The notes: generated by a model from the letters alone, not told the origin. A stretch of DNA of 64,000 nt from Cynocephalus volans (GCF_027409185.1 NC_084478.1:80273624-80337623), one strand, 5' to 3'; positions 20,633 to 32,180 are shown, counted from the first letter of the stretch. Numbers and translations are program-made.

Positions 20633-21345
20633 TAACTATTCCACTATATCATGTATCGTTTCTGTATACCATATTTCATCAAATCTAATATGCTATCAAA
20701 CTATATCATTATGTACACCACCACCAATTAAACCTGTAAAACACCTTCAGTTGGAAGGTATGTCATAATTTCAGGAACGTTAAAATGTGTATATATATAT
20801 ACACACACACATATATGCATATACATATATACATCTTAGATTCAATAAAATACAGTAATCCACTAGCCTTGGAACAACTTATTTTAAATAAATGTTATAA
20901 AATATAAATGCCTCTCTGAATCCTTTAGAAAATTAATTTTGCCATGGAGTACAGAAAAAAAAGATAAATCTTAAATATAAATAAAGTTATAGGAAACCAC
21001 AAACATTTACTTATACATGCTTTCTTTAAAAGTTGTTCCTCCTCATCTGTGGCATGAAAGCACCTTGTTTATTACGTGAAGAGCTGTTGACATCTTTCTA
21101 CCCATGAGCACGACCAGCACTTACTCATATTTTCATGCATCCAAGTGCATGAAAAGTCAAAAGTGGATTTTAAATCTACCTGTTTTTCTTAACTTCTGTT
21201 TGTTTCCTCTAAAAAGGTAAGGAAAGTAATAGTAGTTTCTCATTTCATACCAAAGAAAAATACACTCTGTTGCTAAAGGCACAGCTGTAAGTCTCTATAA
21301 AATCAGACGAGCACCAATATTTCTGAAAAGCACTCTCAGTAAAGT
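20633..21345. other. possible 3' UTR remainder of the ATPSCKMT pseudogene
   Basis: On the minus strand this follows the pseudogene stop codon without an obvious break, so part may be its retroposed 3' UTR. I cannot find its poly-A end or target duplication. It includes a TA/CA microsatellite at about 20785-20840. Confidence 0.3.
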
Positions 21346-22152
21346 TTATATTGGAATGACCGACTGGAAATGCATCGATTTTCAGGGCCTCTTTTGACTT
21401 CCTCTAAAAGTGCTCACGTCGTATGCCCACACAGTATCTATCCCCTCTCCGGTGACGTGGTCCAGGATCCAGTGCAGGAAAGGGAACCGGCAAGCAATGA
21501 CTCGGGTCATCCTCAAGTTCGAGTTTAAGTTTCTTCTCCAACTGCCGCATCATCTGAGGCACACCAAAAATAACATTTGAGTACTGCGAGAACGTGACCT
21601 TCCAAAAATCTGAAATGCAAAATTTGGCGGATCCGTGCACACCTTCTCGCCAAGCGTGGTTATCTGGAGTACCAAACTAGCCATGGATTTAATTCATAAC
21701 CAACAGCTGTGAATCCTTCCTTGGCAGCCACTATCACAATGCATCCGTCACCACTACCAATGTCCACCAGGAATCCTCTACTGCATCACAACACCTTTTT
21801 TTTTTTTAAAAGATGACCAGTAAGGGGATCTTAAGCCTTGACTTGGTGGTGTTAGCACCATGCTCTCCCAAGTGAGCCACGGGCCCGCCCTTCTGCATAG
21901 CAACATTTGCACATTTTCAACCTGCCTTGTAGTTGCAGGTACAAAAGGCAAGCATATTTTTCGGAGGGCTGGTGTTATAAATGGAGTAGCTACAGCATAC
22001 ATAGCCACTACTGTCCCGCCAATAATCCCAGTAAATAAGAACCCCCAATTGCTTTTCTTCAAACTGTCTGCTTCAAGTCTTGTGGGTAGAACATGTTTTA
22101 ACTGACTTTCTTCTTCGAGCATTTCTGGGGGTGTACCTCCTCCGCCCTCCAT
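21346..22152 (-). pseudogene. ATPSCKMT: ATPSCKMT (FAM173B) processed pseudogene, split by a SINE
   Basis: The parent is the mitochondrial lysine methyltransferase that methylates ATP synthase subunit c. Read from 22152, the minus strand starts MEGGGG. It keeps a hydrophobic N-terminal segment ([18 protein letters not shown]) and then a [18 protein letters not shown] stretch. After the SINE at 21796-21891 it continues with the SAM-binding motif VDIGSGDG, then [17 protein letters not shown] and FGVPQMM. The exons are joined without introns, so it is a retrocopy. It is dead: SINE insertion after about residue 85, an in-frame stop after 'WYSR', a 1-nt shift near the ELEDD segment, and a degraded C-terminus ending near 21346. 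Confidence 0.88.
21796..21891 (-). repeat. chimeric-monomer t-SINE inside the pseudogene
   Basis: The head of the left unit and the tail of the right unit are joined in one tRNA-length unit, in reverse. The target duplication ctgcat(c/a)-caaca lies at 21781-21795 and 21892-21906. Confidence 0.85.
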
Positions 22153-22239
22153 CGCCTGCTGGAGTATTTTAAAACATTCTAGACATCGTATCATTTCACT
22201 TTTAAATATTTTGGTTTGTATCTTCTTTAAATTTTTTTC

Positions 22240-22335
22240 TTTTTCTTTTGGTGGCTGGACAGTGCAGGAATCCAAACCCTTGACCTTGGTGTTATAACAC
22301 CGTGCTCTAACCAGCTGAGCAACCGGCCAGCCCCA
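22240..22335 (-). repeat. single-unit tRNA-derived SINE
   Basis: 'ggtggctggacagtgcagg', 'aaacccttgaccttggtg' and 'gagcaaccggccagcccc' in reverse, just upstream of the pseudogene's 5' end. A 'tctttatctttta' simple repeat follows at 22350-22435. Confidence 0.8.
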
Positions 22336-23547
22336 TGGTTGTATTTCTTAGTCTTTATCTTTTATAAGGTATAAAAGATAAGATTTGTCTTTATCTTTTA
22401 TAAAGATATGTCTATATCTTTATCTTTTATTTGTTATGTGTTATAACACCAAGGTCAAACCACCAAAAGAAAAAAAAAATCAAAATAAGAGGTATAAATA
22501 TTGGTAAGGTAAAGACAAAACTGTCATTCTTTCCAGTTGATATGGAAATCCAAGAGGATCAACTCACAAATCATTAACAAAAAAGAAATAAATTTTATAT
22601 GCAGTATGGCTACTTATAAAATATAATGCCAAAATCAATACCTTACCTAAATATAGCAATAACTAAATAGAAAATGTTATAGAAAAGAAATTCCATTCAC
22701 AATAGTAACAAAAGCTATAAAATACATAATAATATAGGCAAAGATCTCTTATACAAGTGAGGATAAAAAAAGCACTAAACAGAAAAGAAAAATTCAATTA
22801 GACTTCAAGATTAAAAACTTCTACTATTTCATTTAAGAAAATGAAAGGCAAGCCACAGACTGGGAGAAAATATTCACAGTACATATATATGACAAAGGAT
22901 TTGTACCCAGAACATATAAAGAAATTTTACAACTCAAAATAAAATAACCTAATAACAAAATGGACAAAAGATTTGAACAGACACTTCACAAAGGAAGATA
23001 TATGAATAGCCAATAAGTAAATGAAAAAATGCTCAAATCATTAGTCATCAGAGAAATGCAAATAAAAACCACAGTGAAATACCACTATAAACCCACTAGA
23101 ATTGTTAAATTTTAAAAGACTGACCAAAGTCATAGATTTGGATCCCCGTACTGGCCAGCCACAAACATACACACACACGTATAAAGAATAATAATAAAAA
23201 GACTGACAATACTGAATCATACTGAAGATATAGAGCCATTGGGACTCTCGTACATTAGAGTGTAAAATAGAACTACTTTGATGTACTATTTGGTGGTTTC
23301 TTATAATGTTAAATATACAAAGTTAAGCATACACCTACATACACCATGTCCCAACAATTCTACTCCCAGGTATTCCTAAAGAGAAATGAAAACATGTCCA
23401 CAGAGACTTATACACAAATATTCACAGTGGACCAAAACTGGAAACAAATTGCTACATATTTTTGCAATGGAATACTACTAAGAAATAAAAAGGAACAAAC
23501 TACTGTTTTGCTCAACAACATGAATGAATCTCAGAAACATGCTGAGT

Positions 23548-23835
23548 GGGGCTGGTTGGTTAGCTCAGTCAGTTAGAGTGCAATGTTATAACACCAAGAT
23601 CAAGAGTTCAGATCAAGGGCCGGCCCATGGCTCACTCGGGAGAGTGCGGTGCTGATAACACCAAGGCCACGGGTTCGGATCCTAAATAGGGATGGCCGGT
23701 TGGCTCACTAGCTGAGCGTGGTGTTGACAACACCAAGCCAAGGGTTGAGATCCCCTTACTGGTCATCTTTAAAAAAAAAAAAAAGAGTTCAGATCCCTGT
23801 ATAGGCCAGCTACAAAGAAAAAAGTTTAAAAAAAA
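23548..23835 (+). repeat. single-unit tRNA-SINE interrupted by a dimeric t-SINE
   Basis: The old unit starts 'gggctggttggttagctcag', is interrupted at 23614, and resumes at 23783 ('aagagttcagatccctg') through 'aggccagctac' and an A-tail. It sits in L1, so three insertions are stacked. Confidence 0.88.
23615..23782 (+). repeat. dimeric t-SINE nested in an older SINE
   Basis: A complete dimer 'gggccggcccatggctcac' to 'ccccttactggtcatcttt' with poly-A. The duplication aagagttcagatc (23602-23614 and 23783-23795) derives from the older SINE. Confidence 0.92.
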
Positions 23836-24170
23836 AGAAACATTATGCTGAGCAAAGGAAGTTAACACAAGAAAACATGCCGTATGATTCCATTTGTTTG
23901 AAATTCTAGAAATGTGTATCTATTTAGCGACAGAAAGCAGATCAGTGGTCTTCTGGGGCTAGGGGTGGTAGAGATTAACTGCAAAGAAATAAGAGAAATA
24001 TTCGGGGAGATAGAAATTGATTGTGCCATACGATCAATTACAAAGATGCATATATTTGTCAAAACCCATCAGACCATGAGCTTAAAACTATAAACTTGAA
24101 ATGATTATTTGATGGTACATAAATTATACCTCAAAAAATATGGTTTAGAAAATTTTTCTTTAAAAAAATT

Positions 24171-24270
24171 TTTTTGGCAGCTGGCTGGTATGGGGATCTG
24201 AACCCAGGGGTTCAAGACCTTGGTGTTATCAGCACCGTGCTCTACCAAATGAGTAACTGGCCAGCCTAAA
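24171..24270 (-). repeat. single-unit tRNA-derived SINE
   Basis: 'ggcagctggctggtatgggg', 'gaccttggtgttatcagc' and 'gagtaactggccagcc' in reverse. Confidence 0.82.
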
Positions 24271-24293
24271 TTTGATTTTAAAAAGAAAAATAC

Positions 24294-24392
24294 AGGGCTG
24301 GCCAGTTGGCTCAAGCTCAGCCTTGTAACATCAAGGTCAAGGGTTTGGATCCCCATAGTGGCCAGCTGCCTGCCGCCCCCCCCCAAAAAAGT
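24294..24392 (+). repeat. single-unit tRNA-derived SINE
   Basis: 'gggctggccagttggctca', 'aagggtttggatccccat', 'tggccagctgcc', then a C-run and short A-tail. Confidence 0.82.
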
Positions 24393-24429
24393 GTCTTCCT
24401 AAAAAACAAAGTCTATTAAAAAAAGAAAA

Positions 24430-24840
24430 GAAATGAGCTATCAAGCTATGAAAAGACATGGATGAACCTCAAATGCATGTTGCTAAGTGAAAGAAAGTAA
24501 TTTGCAAAGGCTACATAGTACATAATTTCAACTATGTAACATTCTGGAAAAGGCAAAACTACTGGGGCGGTAAAGAGATCCATGGTTGCCAGGGCTTAAG
24601 GGGATGGGAGGGATGAATAGGCAGAGCACAGAGGATTTTTAGGACTTTTAGGACAGTGAAACTATTCTGTATTGTGCTATAATGGTAGCAAATGTACCAC
24701 TCTGGTGGTGCAGGATGTTGACATAGTGGAGGAGGCTGTGTGTGGGTGGAGTGAGGGAGTGTAATAGTAACTCTGTACTTTCCACTTAATTTTGTTGTAA
24801 ACCTAAAACTGTTTTAAAAAATAAAGTCTATAAAAAATTG
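24430..24840 (+). repeat. old L1 3' end, sense
   Basis: 'gaacctcaaatgcatgttgc', 'aatttcaactatgtaacat' and 'gaaactattctgtattgtgc' are sense L1 3' UTR features. Confidence 0.55.
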
Positions 24841-25019
24841 ACTGTTTAAGCAAAAATAATAATAAAGTGTTGTGGGTTATTGTGGGGTAAAAGTAAAATC
24901 CATGACAATATCTGTCAAGTCCAGGAAGGGAAAAGTGGAAGTATATTAATGCAAGGTTCTTATATTCTTTATAAAGTGGTATAATAATCCTTGAAGATAG
25001 ACTGATAAAGAAATACACT

Positions 25020-25652
25020 GTGCTGTGATTTGAATGTACCCCCAAACTCACATTGGAGCTTGATCTGCATTCTAACAGTGTTAAGAGGGTGGGAAATCCG
25101 ATGACGGTATTTGAAAGGTGGGGCCTTTAAGAGGTGATTGGATCATGAGGACTGTGCCCTTGTGGATGGATAATGTATTAATGGATTAATGGGTTAATGG
25201 CTGAATGGTTATCATGGGAGTGGCACTAGGGACTTTATAAGGAGAACAAGTAAGCACATAAAAATGCTCTTGTGGGCCGGCCTGTGGCTCACTTGGGAGA
25301 GTGTGGTGCTGATAACACCAAGGCCACTGGTTCGGATCCCTATATAGGGATGGCTGCTTGGCTCGCTTGGAGAGCGTGGTGCTGACAACACCAAGTCAAG
25401 GGTTAAGATCCCCTTACCAGTCATCTTTTTGGAAAAAAAAAAAAAGTGCTCTTGCATAGCCCTCTCCATGTGATTGCCTGCATCACCACAGGATTCCGTA
25501 GAGGGCGCCAATGAAGAAGGCCTTCACCAGATGCACCCCCTCGACATTGAACTTCCCAGCCTCCAAACTGTAAGAAACAAATTTCACTTTTTCAAAAATT
25601 ACCCAGTTTCAGGTATTCTGTTATCAGCAACAGAAATACACACTATAAACTT
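25020..25652 (+). mobile_element. MaLR/MLT-type solo LTR split by a t-SINE
   Basis: 'tgctgtgatttgaatgtacc', 'gggcctttaagaggtgattg', 'catgtgattgcctgc', 'gaacttcccagcctccaaac' and 'attacccagtttcaggtatt' follow the order of ERVL-MaLR LTRs. The right end lies near 25650. A dimeric t-SINE is inserted at 25274-25445. Confidence 0.75.
25274..25445 (+). repeat. dimeric t-SINE
   Basis: A complete dimer inside the MaLR-type LTR, with 'tgctcttg' duplicated on both sides. Confidence 0.9.
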
Positions 25653-25659
25653 TTAAGCA

Positions 25660-26206
25660 ACCACTAAAATAATAAAACAAAGAGGTTACCTAATAAACCA
25701 ACAAAGGAGATAAAATAGAATATAAGTAATATTGGTTAATCCAAAAGAAGGCAGAAAAAGAGGAAAAAGAGAGAAAAGAGATGAGACAAATAGAAAACAA
25801 ATACAATAGACTCAAACCTAATCATATCAACAATCACATTAAATGTAGATTCTGGTCTTAACACCTCAATTACAGGGTAGAGATGATCAGTTTGGATAAA
25901 AAAGCAAGACCCAACCATCATTCTGCCTACAAGAAATGCTCTTTAAATACAAGGACACAAATAGGTTAAAAGTATGTAAAAAGACATACCATGTACCTTG
26001 CTAACACTAGTCCAAAATATTAATGTTGGACAAAGTAGATTTTTCAGAGCAAAGATATCAGAAATAAAGAAAGTAACTTCATAATGATAAAGGGGTCAGC
26101 TGAAGAGGACATAATGATCTGAATGTTCATGCACCTAATAAGAGAACTTCAAAAGACATGAATCAAAAACTGTTCAACTGCAAGGAGAAAGATACAAATC
26201 CATACA

Positions 26207-26239
<33 letters not shown>

Positions 26240-26820
26240 GGCAGCAGGCTGGTATGGATATCTGAATTGAGTCAGAGATTTCAATACTCCCCTCTCAATA
26301 ATTGATAGAACAAGTAGGCATAAAATCAGCAAGGATATAGTAGAAGTTAACACTATCAATCAAATTGACCTGATTGATATTTATAGAACACTTCACCCAA
26401 TACCAGTAAAATACACATGCTTTTCAAGTGCCCATGGAGTGTTCACCAGGACATACCATATTCTGGGCCACAAAACAAGTCTCAATAACTTCAAAAGGAT
26501 CAAAGGATACAAAATAAGTTCTCTGGCCTGGCCAGTTAGCTCACTCAGAGCGTGGTGCCAATAACACCAAGGTCAAGGGTTCGGATCCCTGTATCAGCCA
26601 GGTATCTCCCCCAAAAGAAAATGACAAAAAACCACACAAAATAAGTTCTCTGAACACAATGGAATTGTTAGATACCAATAACAGAAAGATCCCTGGAAAA
26701 TCCCCAAATATGTGAAAATGAAACAATCCACTTCTAGATAACTCATGGGTCAAAGAAGAAATCTAGAGAAATTAGAACCACAATAAAAAAAGAAAGAAAA
26801 AACAGAAATTAGAAAACTTT
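25660..26820 (+). repeat. old L1 ORF2 fragment, sense
   Basis: 'aatcacattaaatgtagatt', 'aagcaagacccaaccatca' and 'tttaaatacaaggacaca' are ORF2 sequence in sense orientation with disrupted frames. A partial - SINE (26216-26272) and a + single-unit SINE (26524-26630) are nested. Confidence 0.65.
26524..26630 (+). repeat. single-unit tRNA-derived SINE
   Basis: 'ctggcctggccagttagctc', 'caagggttcggatccctg', then an A-rich tail. Confidence 0.82.
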
Positions 26821-26821
26821 T

Positions 26822-26989
26822 TTTTTTTTTTTTTTTTTTTTTAAAGATGACCGGTAAGGGGATCTTAACCATTGACTTGGTGTTCCATGCTCACCCAGTG
26901 AGCTAACCAGCCATCCCTATATGGGATCCGAACCCGTGGCCTTGGTGTTATCAGCACCACACTCTCCCGAGTGAGCCATAGGCCGGCCC
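26822..26989 (-). repeat. dimeric t-SINE
   Basis: The reversed dimer with long poly-T ends 'cataggccggccc'. The target duplication attagaaaacttt (26808-26820 and 26990-27002) is exact. Confidence 0.92.
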
Positions 26990-27061
26990 ATTAGAAAACT
27001 TTTTAACTGAATGAAAATTAAACCACAACATATCATAATTTTGGGGCTTCTGCTAAAGCAG

Positions 27062-27665
27062 TAGTTAAGGGGTGTATTAGTCCGTTTTGTGTCACTTATA
27101 ACAAAATACACAAGGCCAGCCCATGGCTCACTTGGGAGAGTGTGATGCTGATAACACAAAGGCCACGGGTTCGGATCCCATATAGGGATGGCTTATGGTT
27201 AGCTCACTTGGGAGAGTGTGGTGCTTACAACACCAAGTCAAGAGTTAAGATCCTCTTACTGGTCATCTTTAAAAACAAACAAACAAACAAAACCCAAATA
27301 CATGGAACTGGGTAATTATAAAGAAAAACGAAATTTATTGCTTACAGTTTCTAAGGCTGGGAAGTCCAAGGTCCATTTGGTGGTGGTGACAGTGACCCAG
27401 GGATCTCACATCGCAAGACGGTGGAAGCAAAGAGAGAAAAGAGAGAGCGACAGACTCTCCTCTTCTTTTAAAGCCCTCAGAACCACGCCCCTGACCACCA
27501 TTTTTAATCCATTCACTATGGCATGGTCCTACAATCCAATCACCTATTTAAGGCTCCACCTTTCAACTACCATAATAGGATTTCCCACCCTCTTAACAGT
27601 CACAGTGGTGGCTAAAATTCTAATACATAAACTTGGGGGACACAATTCAAGCTTCAGTGAGTTTT
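27062..27665 (-). mobile_element. MaLR/MLT-type LTR, antisense, split by a t-SINE
   Basis: 'gtgtattagtccgttttgtg' on the left and 'ggaactgggtaattataaag', 'ggctgggaagtccaaggtcc', 'ccacctttcaactaccata' on the right give the reverse of a MaLR-type LTR. A t-SINE (27114-27290) separates the left 50 bp from the rest. The 169-codon ORF across this boundary is not a gene. Confidence 0.7.
27114..27290 (+). repeat. dimeric t-SINE
   Basis: 'ggccagcccatggctcac' to 'ctcttactggtcatcttt', then an (AAAC)n-like tail. 'aaataca' flanks both ends. Confidence 0.88.
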
Positions 27666-27669
27666 GGGG

Positions 27670-28470
27670 GGACATAACTCAGTACACTACAGGGGGGAAT
27701 TTTTTTAGCACTGAACACCTATATTAGAACAGAAGAAAGGTCATCAAAACAATGATTTCAGCTTTCACTTAAGTAAACTAAAAAAAGGAAGAACAAATAA
27801 AACTCAAAGTATAAAAACAGAAATAATAAAGATCAAAGTGGAATTCAGTGAAATAGAACATAAAAATGATAGAGAGAATCAATGAAACCAGATACTTGTT
27901 CCTTGCAGCATTATTCACAATATCCAAAAGTTGGAAATAATCCAAATATCCATCAACAGACGAATGGATAAACAAAATGTGGTATATCCATACAATGGAA
28001 TATTATTTAGCCATAAAAATGAAGTACTGATACATGCTACAACATGAATGAACCTTGCAAACATTATGCACTGTGAAATGAGCCACACACAAGGATAAAT
28101 AAAGTATGATTCCATTTATGTTAGGTACCTAGAACAGTCACATTTATAGCGACAGAAAGTAGATTAGAGGTTACCAGGGGCTGGGGGCAGGAGAGTTATT
28201 GTTTAATCAGTACAGGGTTTCTGTTTGGGGTGATGAACTTTTGGAAATAGAGAGCGGTGATAGTTGTGCAACATTGTAAATGTACTTTATGTCTCTGAGT
28301 TGTACACTTAAAAATTACTTAAAAAGCAAATTATATGTTATACTGTATATAGGAGTATTTTACCACTCAATGTAATATACCAAAAAAACATTGAATTGTA
28401 CACTTTAAATGGGTGAATTGTGTGGTGTGTGAATTTATACCTCAATAAAGCTGTTAAAAAAAGAGTACAT
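27670..28470 (+). repeat. old L1 3' end, sense
   Basis: 'attattcacaatatccaaaa', 'atggataaacaaaatgtgg', 'tacaatggaatattattta' and 'ggttaccaggggctgggg' form a continuous sense L1 3' end, finishing near 28460. Confidence 0.8.
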
Positions 28471-28479
28471 ACTATATGA

Positions 28480-28839
28480 TTCCATTTATCTAAAACAGTA
28501 GAAATGCAAACTAATATATGGGGACAGAAAGCAACCGTAATTCACTCGCTACTTCATTTTCTTTTATCGCTTTCATTTTTTTCAAATATTTTCTCGGGTC
28601 TCTGACTGCCTCTTTATGTTAATATTGGTTCTGAGGAGAATACAGGGATGTAAGGAAGAGGGATCTCACTTTGCTTAGGGAAAGGTGAAGCTTGGGGACC
28701 CCCGACCGAGTAACTCCTACTGGTGTCGGGATCTAAGTGGTCTTCCATCACCTGAAGGTGTAGTTTACAAGCCTGTAACTTGCTGAAGGGGAAGCTGGCC
28801 TTAGAACTCCACTTCCCAGGAGGTCCTGGGGCGTTGAGT
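28480..28839. other. unrecognised sequence
   Basis: An L1 scrap comes first, then unique-looking sequence leading into a CpG-dense patch. No gene is assigned. Confidence 0.35.
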
Positions 28840-29080
28840 AGAGACTGCATCCGACGACGGAGGTGGGACTCGGTCGCTACCCGGATGTGGCGCCGAGCTC
28901 GCCGAACCTGCCAAGCCCAACTCGAGACAACCTGGGGAGTTCCACTATCCTTGGTTGAACGGCGCTGGAGGACGATCAGACTTTGCTGGGTAACTTTTAT
29001 TGAGAAACTCCCGGCCGACCCCCACCTTCGAGACTCCTTGAGTCTCCCCATCCCCCAGGACGGTTGCCTTATGTGAGCCA
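28840..29080. promoter_or_regulatory. CpG-dense patch, possible promoter
   Basis: I count about 17 CpG dinucleotides in roughly 190 bp (28848-29035), far above the surroundings. Two overlapping opposite ORFs here show no recognisable domains. A donor-like 'gtgagcc' follows at about 29074. It lies about 4.2 kb upstream of the RHOG-like ORF and could hold that gene's 5' exon or an unrelated transcript's promoter. This is inference from composition only. Confidence 0.35.
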
Positions 29081-31426
29081 CTCCCTGGATGGAAGGAATT
29101 TGGGGGGGGGGGGTGCTTAGGTAGGTGTATGTCGGGGAGACTGAGCCAGCTCTTCCTATTTGTGAGTCCAGTAGGAGCAACCTCTCTGTCCCAGGCTCAC
29201 GAGTCCATACATATGAAGCCCCGGAACCAACAACCCTTGGTGGAGAAGGATGTGAGGGAAGTGCCGAGTGGGCTTGTGGTGTCGATGAGTCATTCTCCTT
29301 CGGTTAAGTTTCCAAGCTCAGGGTTGAGGAGTATTCACACAGCTTCCTTCATCTCCTAGTGTCGAGTCTCTTCTGACCCGTCTTGAACCAAAAAAGTTTT
29401 CAATGTGAAAAGCTTCCCCGATTTAGTAGACAACTAAGTTGCAGACGGTTGTAAATAAAAATGGGGGCCTTCTACTGAATGTTTTGGTTTCAGAAAGTTA
29501 AAGAGAGCTATTTCAAGTGGACGTGATACTCAGGCTTGTGGGAAGGTTGAGACTTGGAGAATGTGTTAGAAACAGTGCTACTCTGAGCTGCACTCTTGTC
29601 CTCACTGTTGTTGGAGCTTGCATATCGTGTGTCCAGACTGGGAGAAAATTGACTGCCAGGCAGACAGTACACGTGGGGAAGGATGCTTTATTAGATGACA
29701 TTGGAAGATTTAGGAGAAACTATAATCCCAAATTAAAGAGTGAATAACTAAGTCAGAAGGGAGCCTTCTGGGGTGCACTTCTCTGCAGTTCGAGACCTCT
29801 CCCAATTTCCAATCCTATAGGCATACCTAAAGATCTCTGAGCTGCTATCTTATTTAAGCCTCCCAGCTTAAATAAGATAAAGTATATGAATACATAGCAC
29901 AACGCCTATAACAGGCTCTCAAGTTTTACTTTCTCTTTGCTTCCCCGCAGCAACTCTTTTTTCTCTGAGCCATGCATTACTGTGTATTATTGTTTGCCTT
30001 TTTATATAGATCCTGCCGTTGCCACAAAACTGTAAGCTTCTAGCATTCAGAGTCTTTTTTCACTTCCTTTAAAAAATCCCTCCTAGCCGTGCATTGCCTA
30101 GTGTAGTATCTGGGAGAGTGCATGGACAGTGGTGATGATGAAGAGGGAAAAGCTGTGCTTGATCCTTAACAGGACAGCATTGTGCCGCATGAGGCTGAAG
30201 GTAAACAGCTGGAGCTAAGATAAACAAGCTTTTCTCATATAGGTGATGAACAACCTAAAATATCTGCCTTTCTTTTGTATCTCGGAGCCTTTTCTCAGAG
30301 CCCCCAACCCTTTAATAAAAGTATTATTTTAATTTTTAGCATTACTTTGAGACTTTTAAACTATGAAGAATTTCAAACATATACACAGAGAAAATAGTAT
30401 ACTGAACATGTGGGCTGAAAAAATAAGTGAATTATACGAAGTAGCCCACCTCCAAAATACCTGGGACTTTTACTAAACCTTCCCTTCCACAGAAAGTTTT
30501 CTATAGGCAAATATGTTTGTAGGAAATTGATACTGCTTTGGGTTTTGTCTCAGACCTGTAATGTTCTGGCTGCACTTCATCACCTAGGCCCTCAGCCATC
30601 AGTGTGCCTTGAGTGCCCACTATCTGCAGACCATATACGAGCACTGGTAGAGCCAGGCACATTGGTAGATATAAACAAGTAGAAATGAGTGTAGATGACT
30701 TTTCCTATTTACAGACATGAGGAGCTGAGCGTGGGGTGCAAAGTGGTCTTTGTATCTAAGAGTTTTACTCTGGTTCATCAATCCCCTGAGTTGCACTGCT
30801 GTCCTGAAAGGAGTCACTTTAGGCAGAGGTGTTGGACACTGGGTGATACCTAGAGAAGGCTGAGAAGATGAGTTGCGTAGGCAGTAATTGCTATAGGAAT
30901 TCAGAAGAGAAATTAATCCAGACTGGGAAGTCAAGGAAAACTATTCTCAAGGAATGTGGTGGTAACTTTGCCCCGTTTCCACTGATCTTGTGTGTTTGAT
31001 CATTAGGCCTATTCCTAAATGGTAAAAGACAGAGTTGATGGACTGTGAATACCCTGGGGTGGTTGCCTACCAGAGCTGAATTAACTTGTTTTAACTGGGA
31101 CCTGTGCTAAAGATGACTTCCAGGTGGAAGGCCTAGGTGCTCACAATGTCTGTGTGTAGGGAGAGAGCTACCCCTAGTGGGCTTGTGTGAAGCATACTCT
31201 GAAGACTAACTTCTTTACCCTGACCCAACATGAGGTGCTTTGTTTCGTTTATTTTGTTTTTGCCTTTGATATGGGCCTAATGTAGACCTTAGCTAATAAG
31301 ACAACAGAATGGGGAATGTAACTATTTCCCCAAATTCCCAAGGTGAGAAAATCATTGATTCTAAATTTTTTTTTTGTAACCAAATACATATGACTATTTA
31401 TCCCCTTTCCTCCTCCATGTTGACAC

Positions 31427-31484
31427 TTTTTTTTTTTTTTTTAAAAGATGACCGGTAAGGGGATCTTAACCCTTGGGCCGGCCC
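31427..31484 (-). repeat. minimal t-SINE (about 40 nt plus poly-A)
   Basis: In reverse it has only the head (GGGCCGGCCC) joined directly to 'aagggttaagatcccc' and the tail, lacking almost all of both tRNA-like units. It keeps poly-A and an approximate 'atgtt..cac' flanking duplication. Confidence 0.7.
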
Positions 31485-31626
31485 TAATGTTCTCACACTT
31501 GAAGAAGTTAATGCTAGAAGGATTGGGTCTGAAATTAGGGAAGTAGTTAAGAATCTAAAGAAAATAGAGTGCTTTGGGGCCTAAATTGAGGGTAGATCAT
31601 TGACAGGGTATTAATATGGGGGTATA

Positions 31627-31750
31627 GGGGCTGGCCTGTGGCTCACTTGGGAGAGTGTGGTGCTGACAACACCAAGTCAAGGGTTAAGATCCCCTTACCT
31701 GTCACCTTTAAAAAAAATAAAATAATAATAATAATAACAATAATAACAAT
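31627..31750 (+). repeat. chimeric-monomer t-SINE
   Basis: The left-unit head 'ggggctggcctgtggctcac' is fused to the right-unit tail 'caacaccaagtcaagggtta', with an (AAT)n tail. The target duplication aatatgggggtata lies on both sides. Confidence 0.9.
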
Positions 31751-32009
31751 AATATGGGGGTATAAACATGGGAGCTCACAGTAAACATGCTTCTTGGAGA
31801 TCATGTCTGCCATATCATTTACTCTGAAATACTCGATTCATGAAAGAAATAGATGAGAGTAAGGTGGTGTTATGACATGTACTTTTACTCAGATAAAGTG
31901 GGAGGGGTGACACCTCTGGTTTATCTAGCATTGTAACCATATTACAGAATTTTTGCCTTCCTCAGTAATAGAATAGTAGAAGAAATATTATTAAGAAGCC
32001 ATACAACTT

Positions 32010-32180
32010 CTAACACTTAATGAGTAATGTCTATCTAGCAGGGACTAATAAAGTACTACACATGCCTTCTTTCATTTAACCCTCAGGTTAAAAACTTGCC
32101 CAAATTCACAAAGCTTAGGGAGAGGGAGGACTGGTTTTTGACTCCAGGCAGCCTAACTTCAGAGCCTTGACTCTTAACCA
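32010..32180 (-). repeat. MIR SINE
   Basis: 'cacttaatgagtaatgtcta', 'tcatttaaccctcaggtta' and 'gactccaggcagcctaact' follow the antisense MIR. Confidence 0.6.

Larger units (their letters stand above)
22470..24140 (+). repeat. old L1, sense orientation
   Basis: 'ccacagactgggagaaaata', 'aaatggacaaaagatttgaa', 'agagaaatgcaaataaaaac' and 'atgaatgaatctcagaaaca' are sense L1 ORF2 3' sequence, without an intact ORF. Nested SINEs lie at 23548-23835 and a fragment at 23121-23175. Confidence 0.75.

Noticed and set aside
21778-22275. 165-codon minus-strand ORF as a possible membrane protein
   Set aside because: The apparent hydrophobic protein is the N-terminus of the ATPSCKMT pseudogene, and its C-terminal part is read from the inserted SINE.
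27218-27727. 169-codon plus-strand ORF
   Set aside because: It runs from a SINE tail into an antisense MaLR-type LTR. No protein family is visible.
28614-29180. 188-codon minus-strand ORF over the CpG-dense patch (with a 98-codon plus-strand ORF overlapping)
   Set aside because: Neither translation shows a recognisable domain. GC-rich DNA lacks stops by chance, and there is no splice or retrocopy signature. I kept only a low-confidence promoter call.
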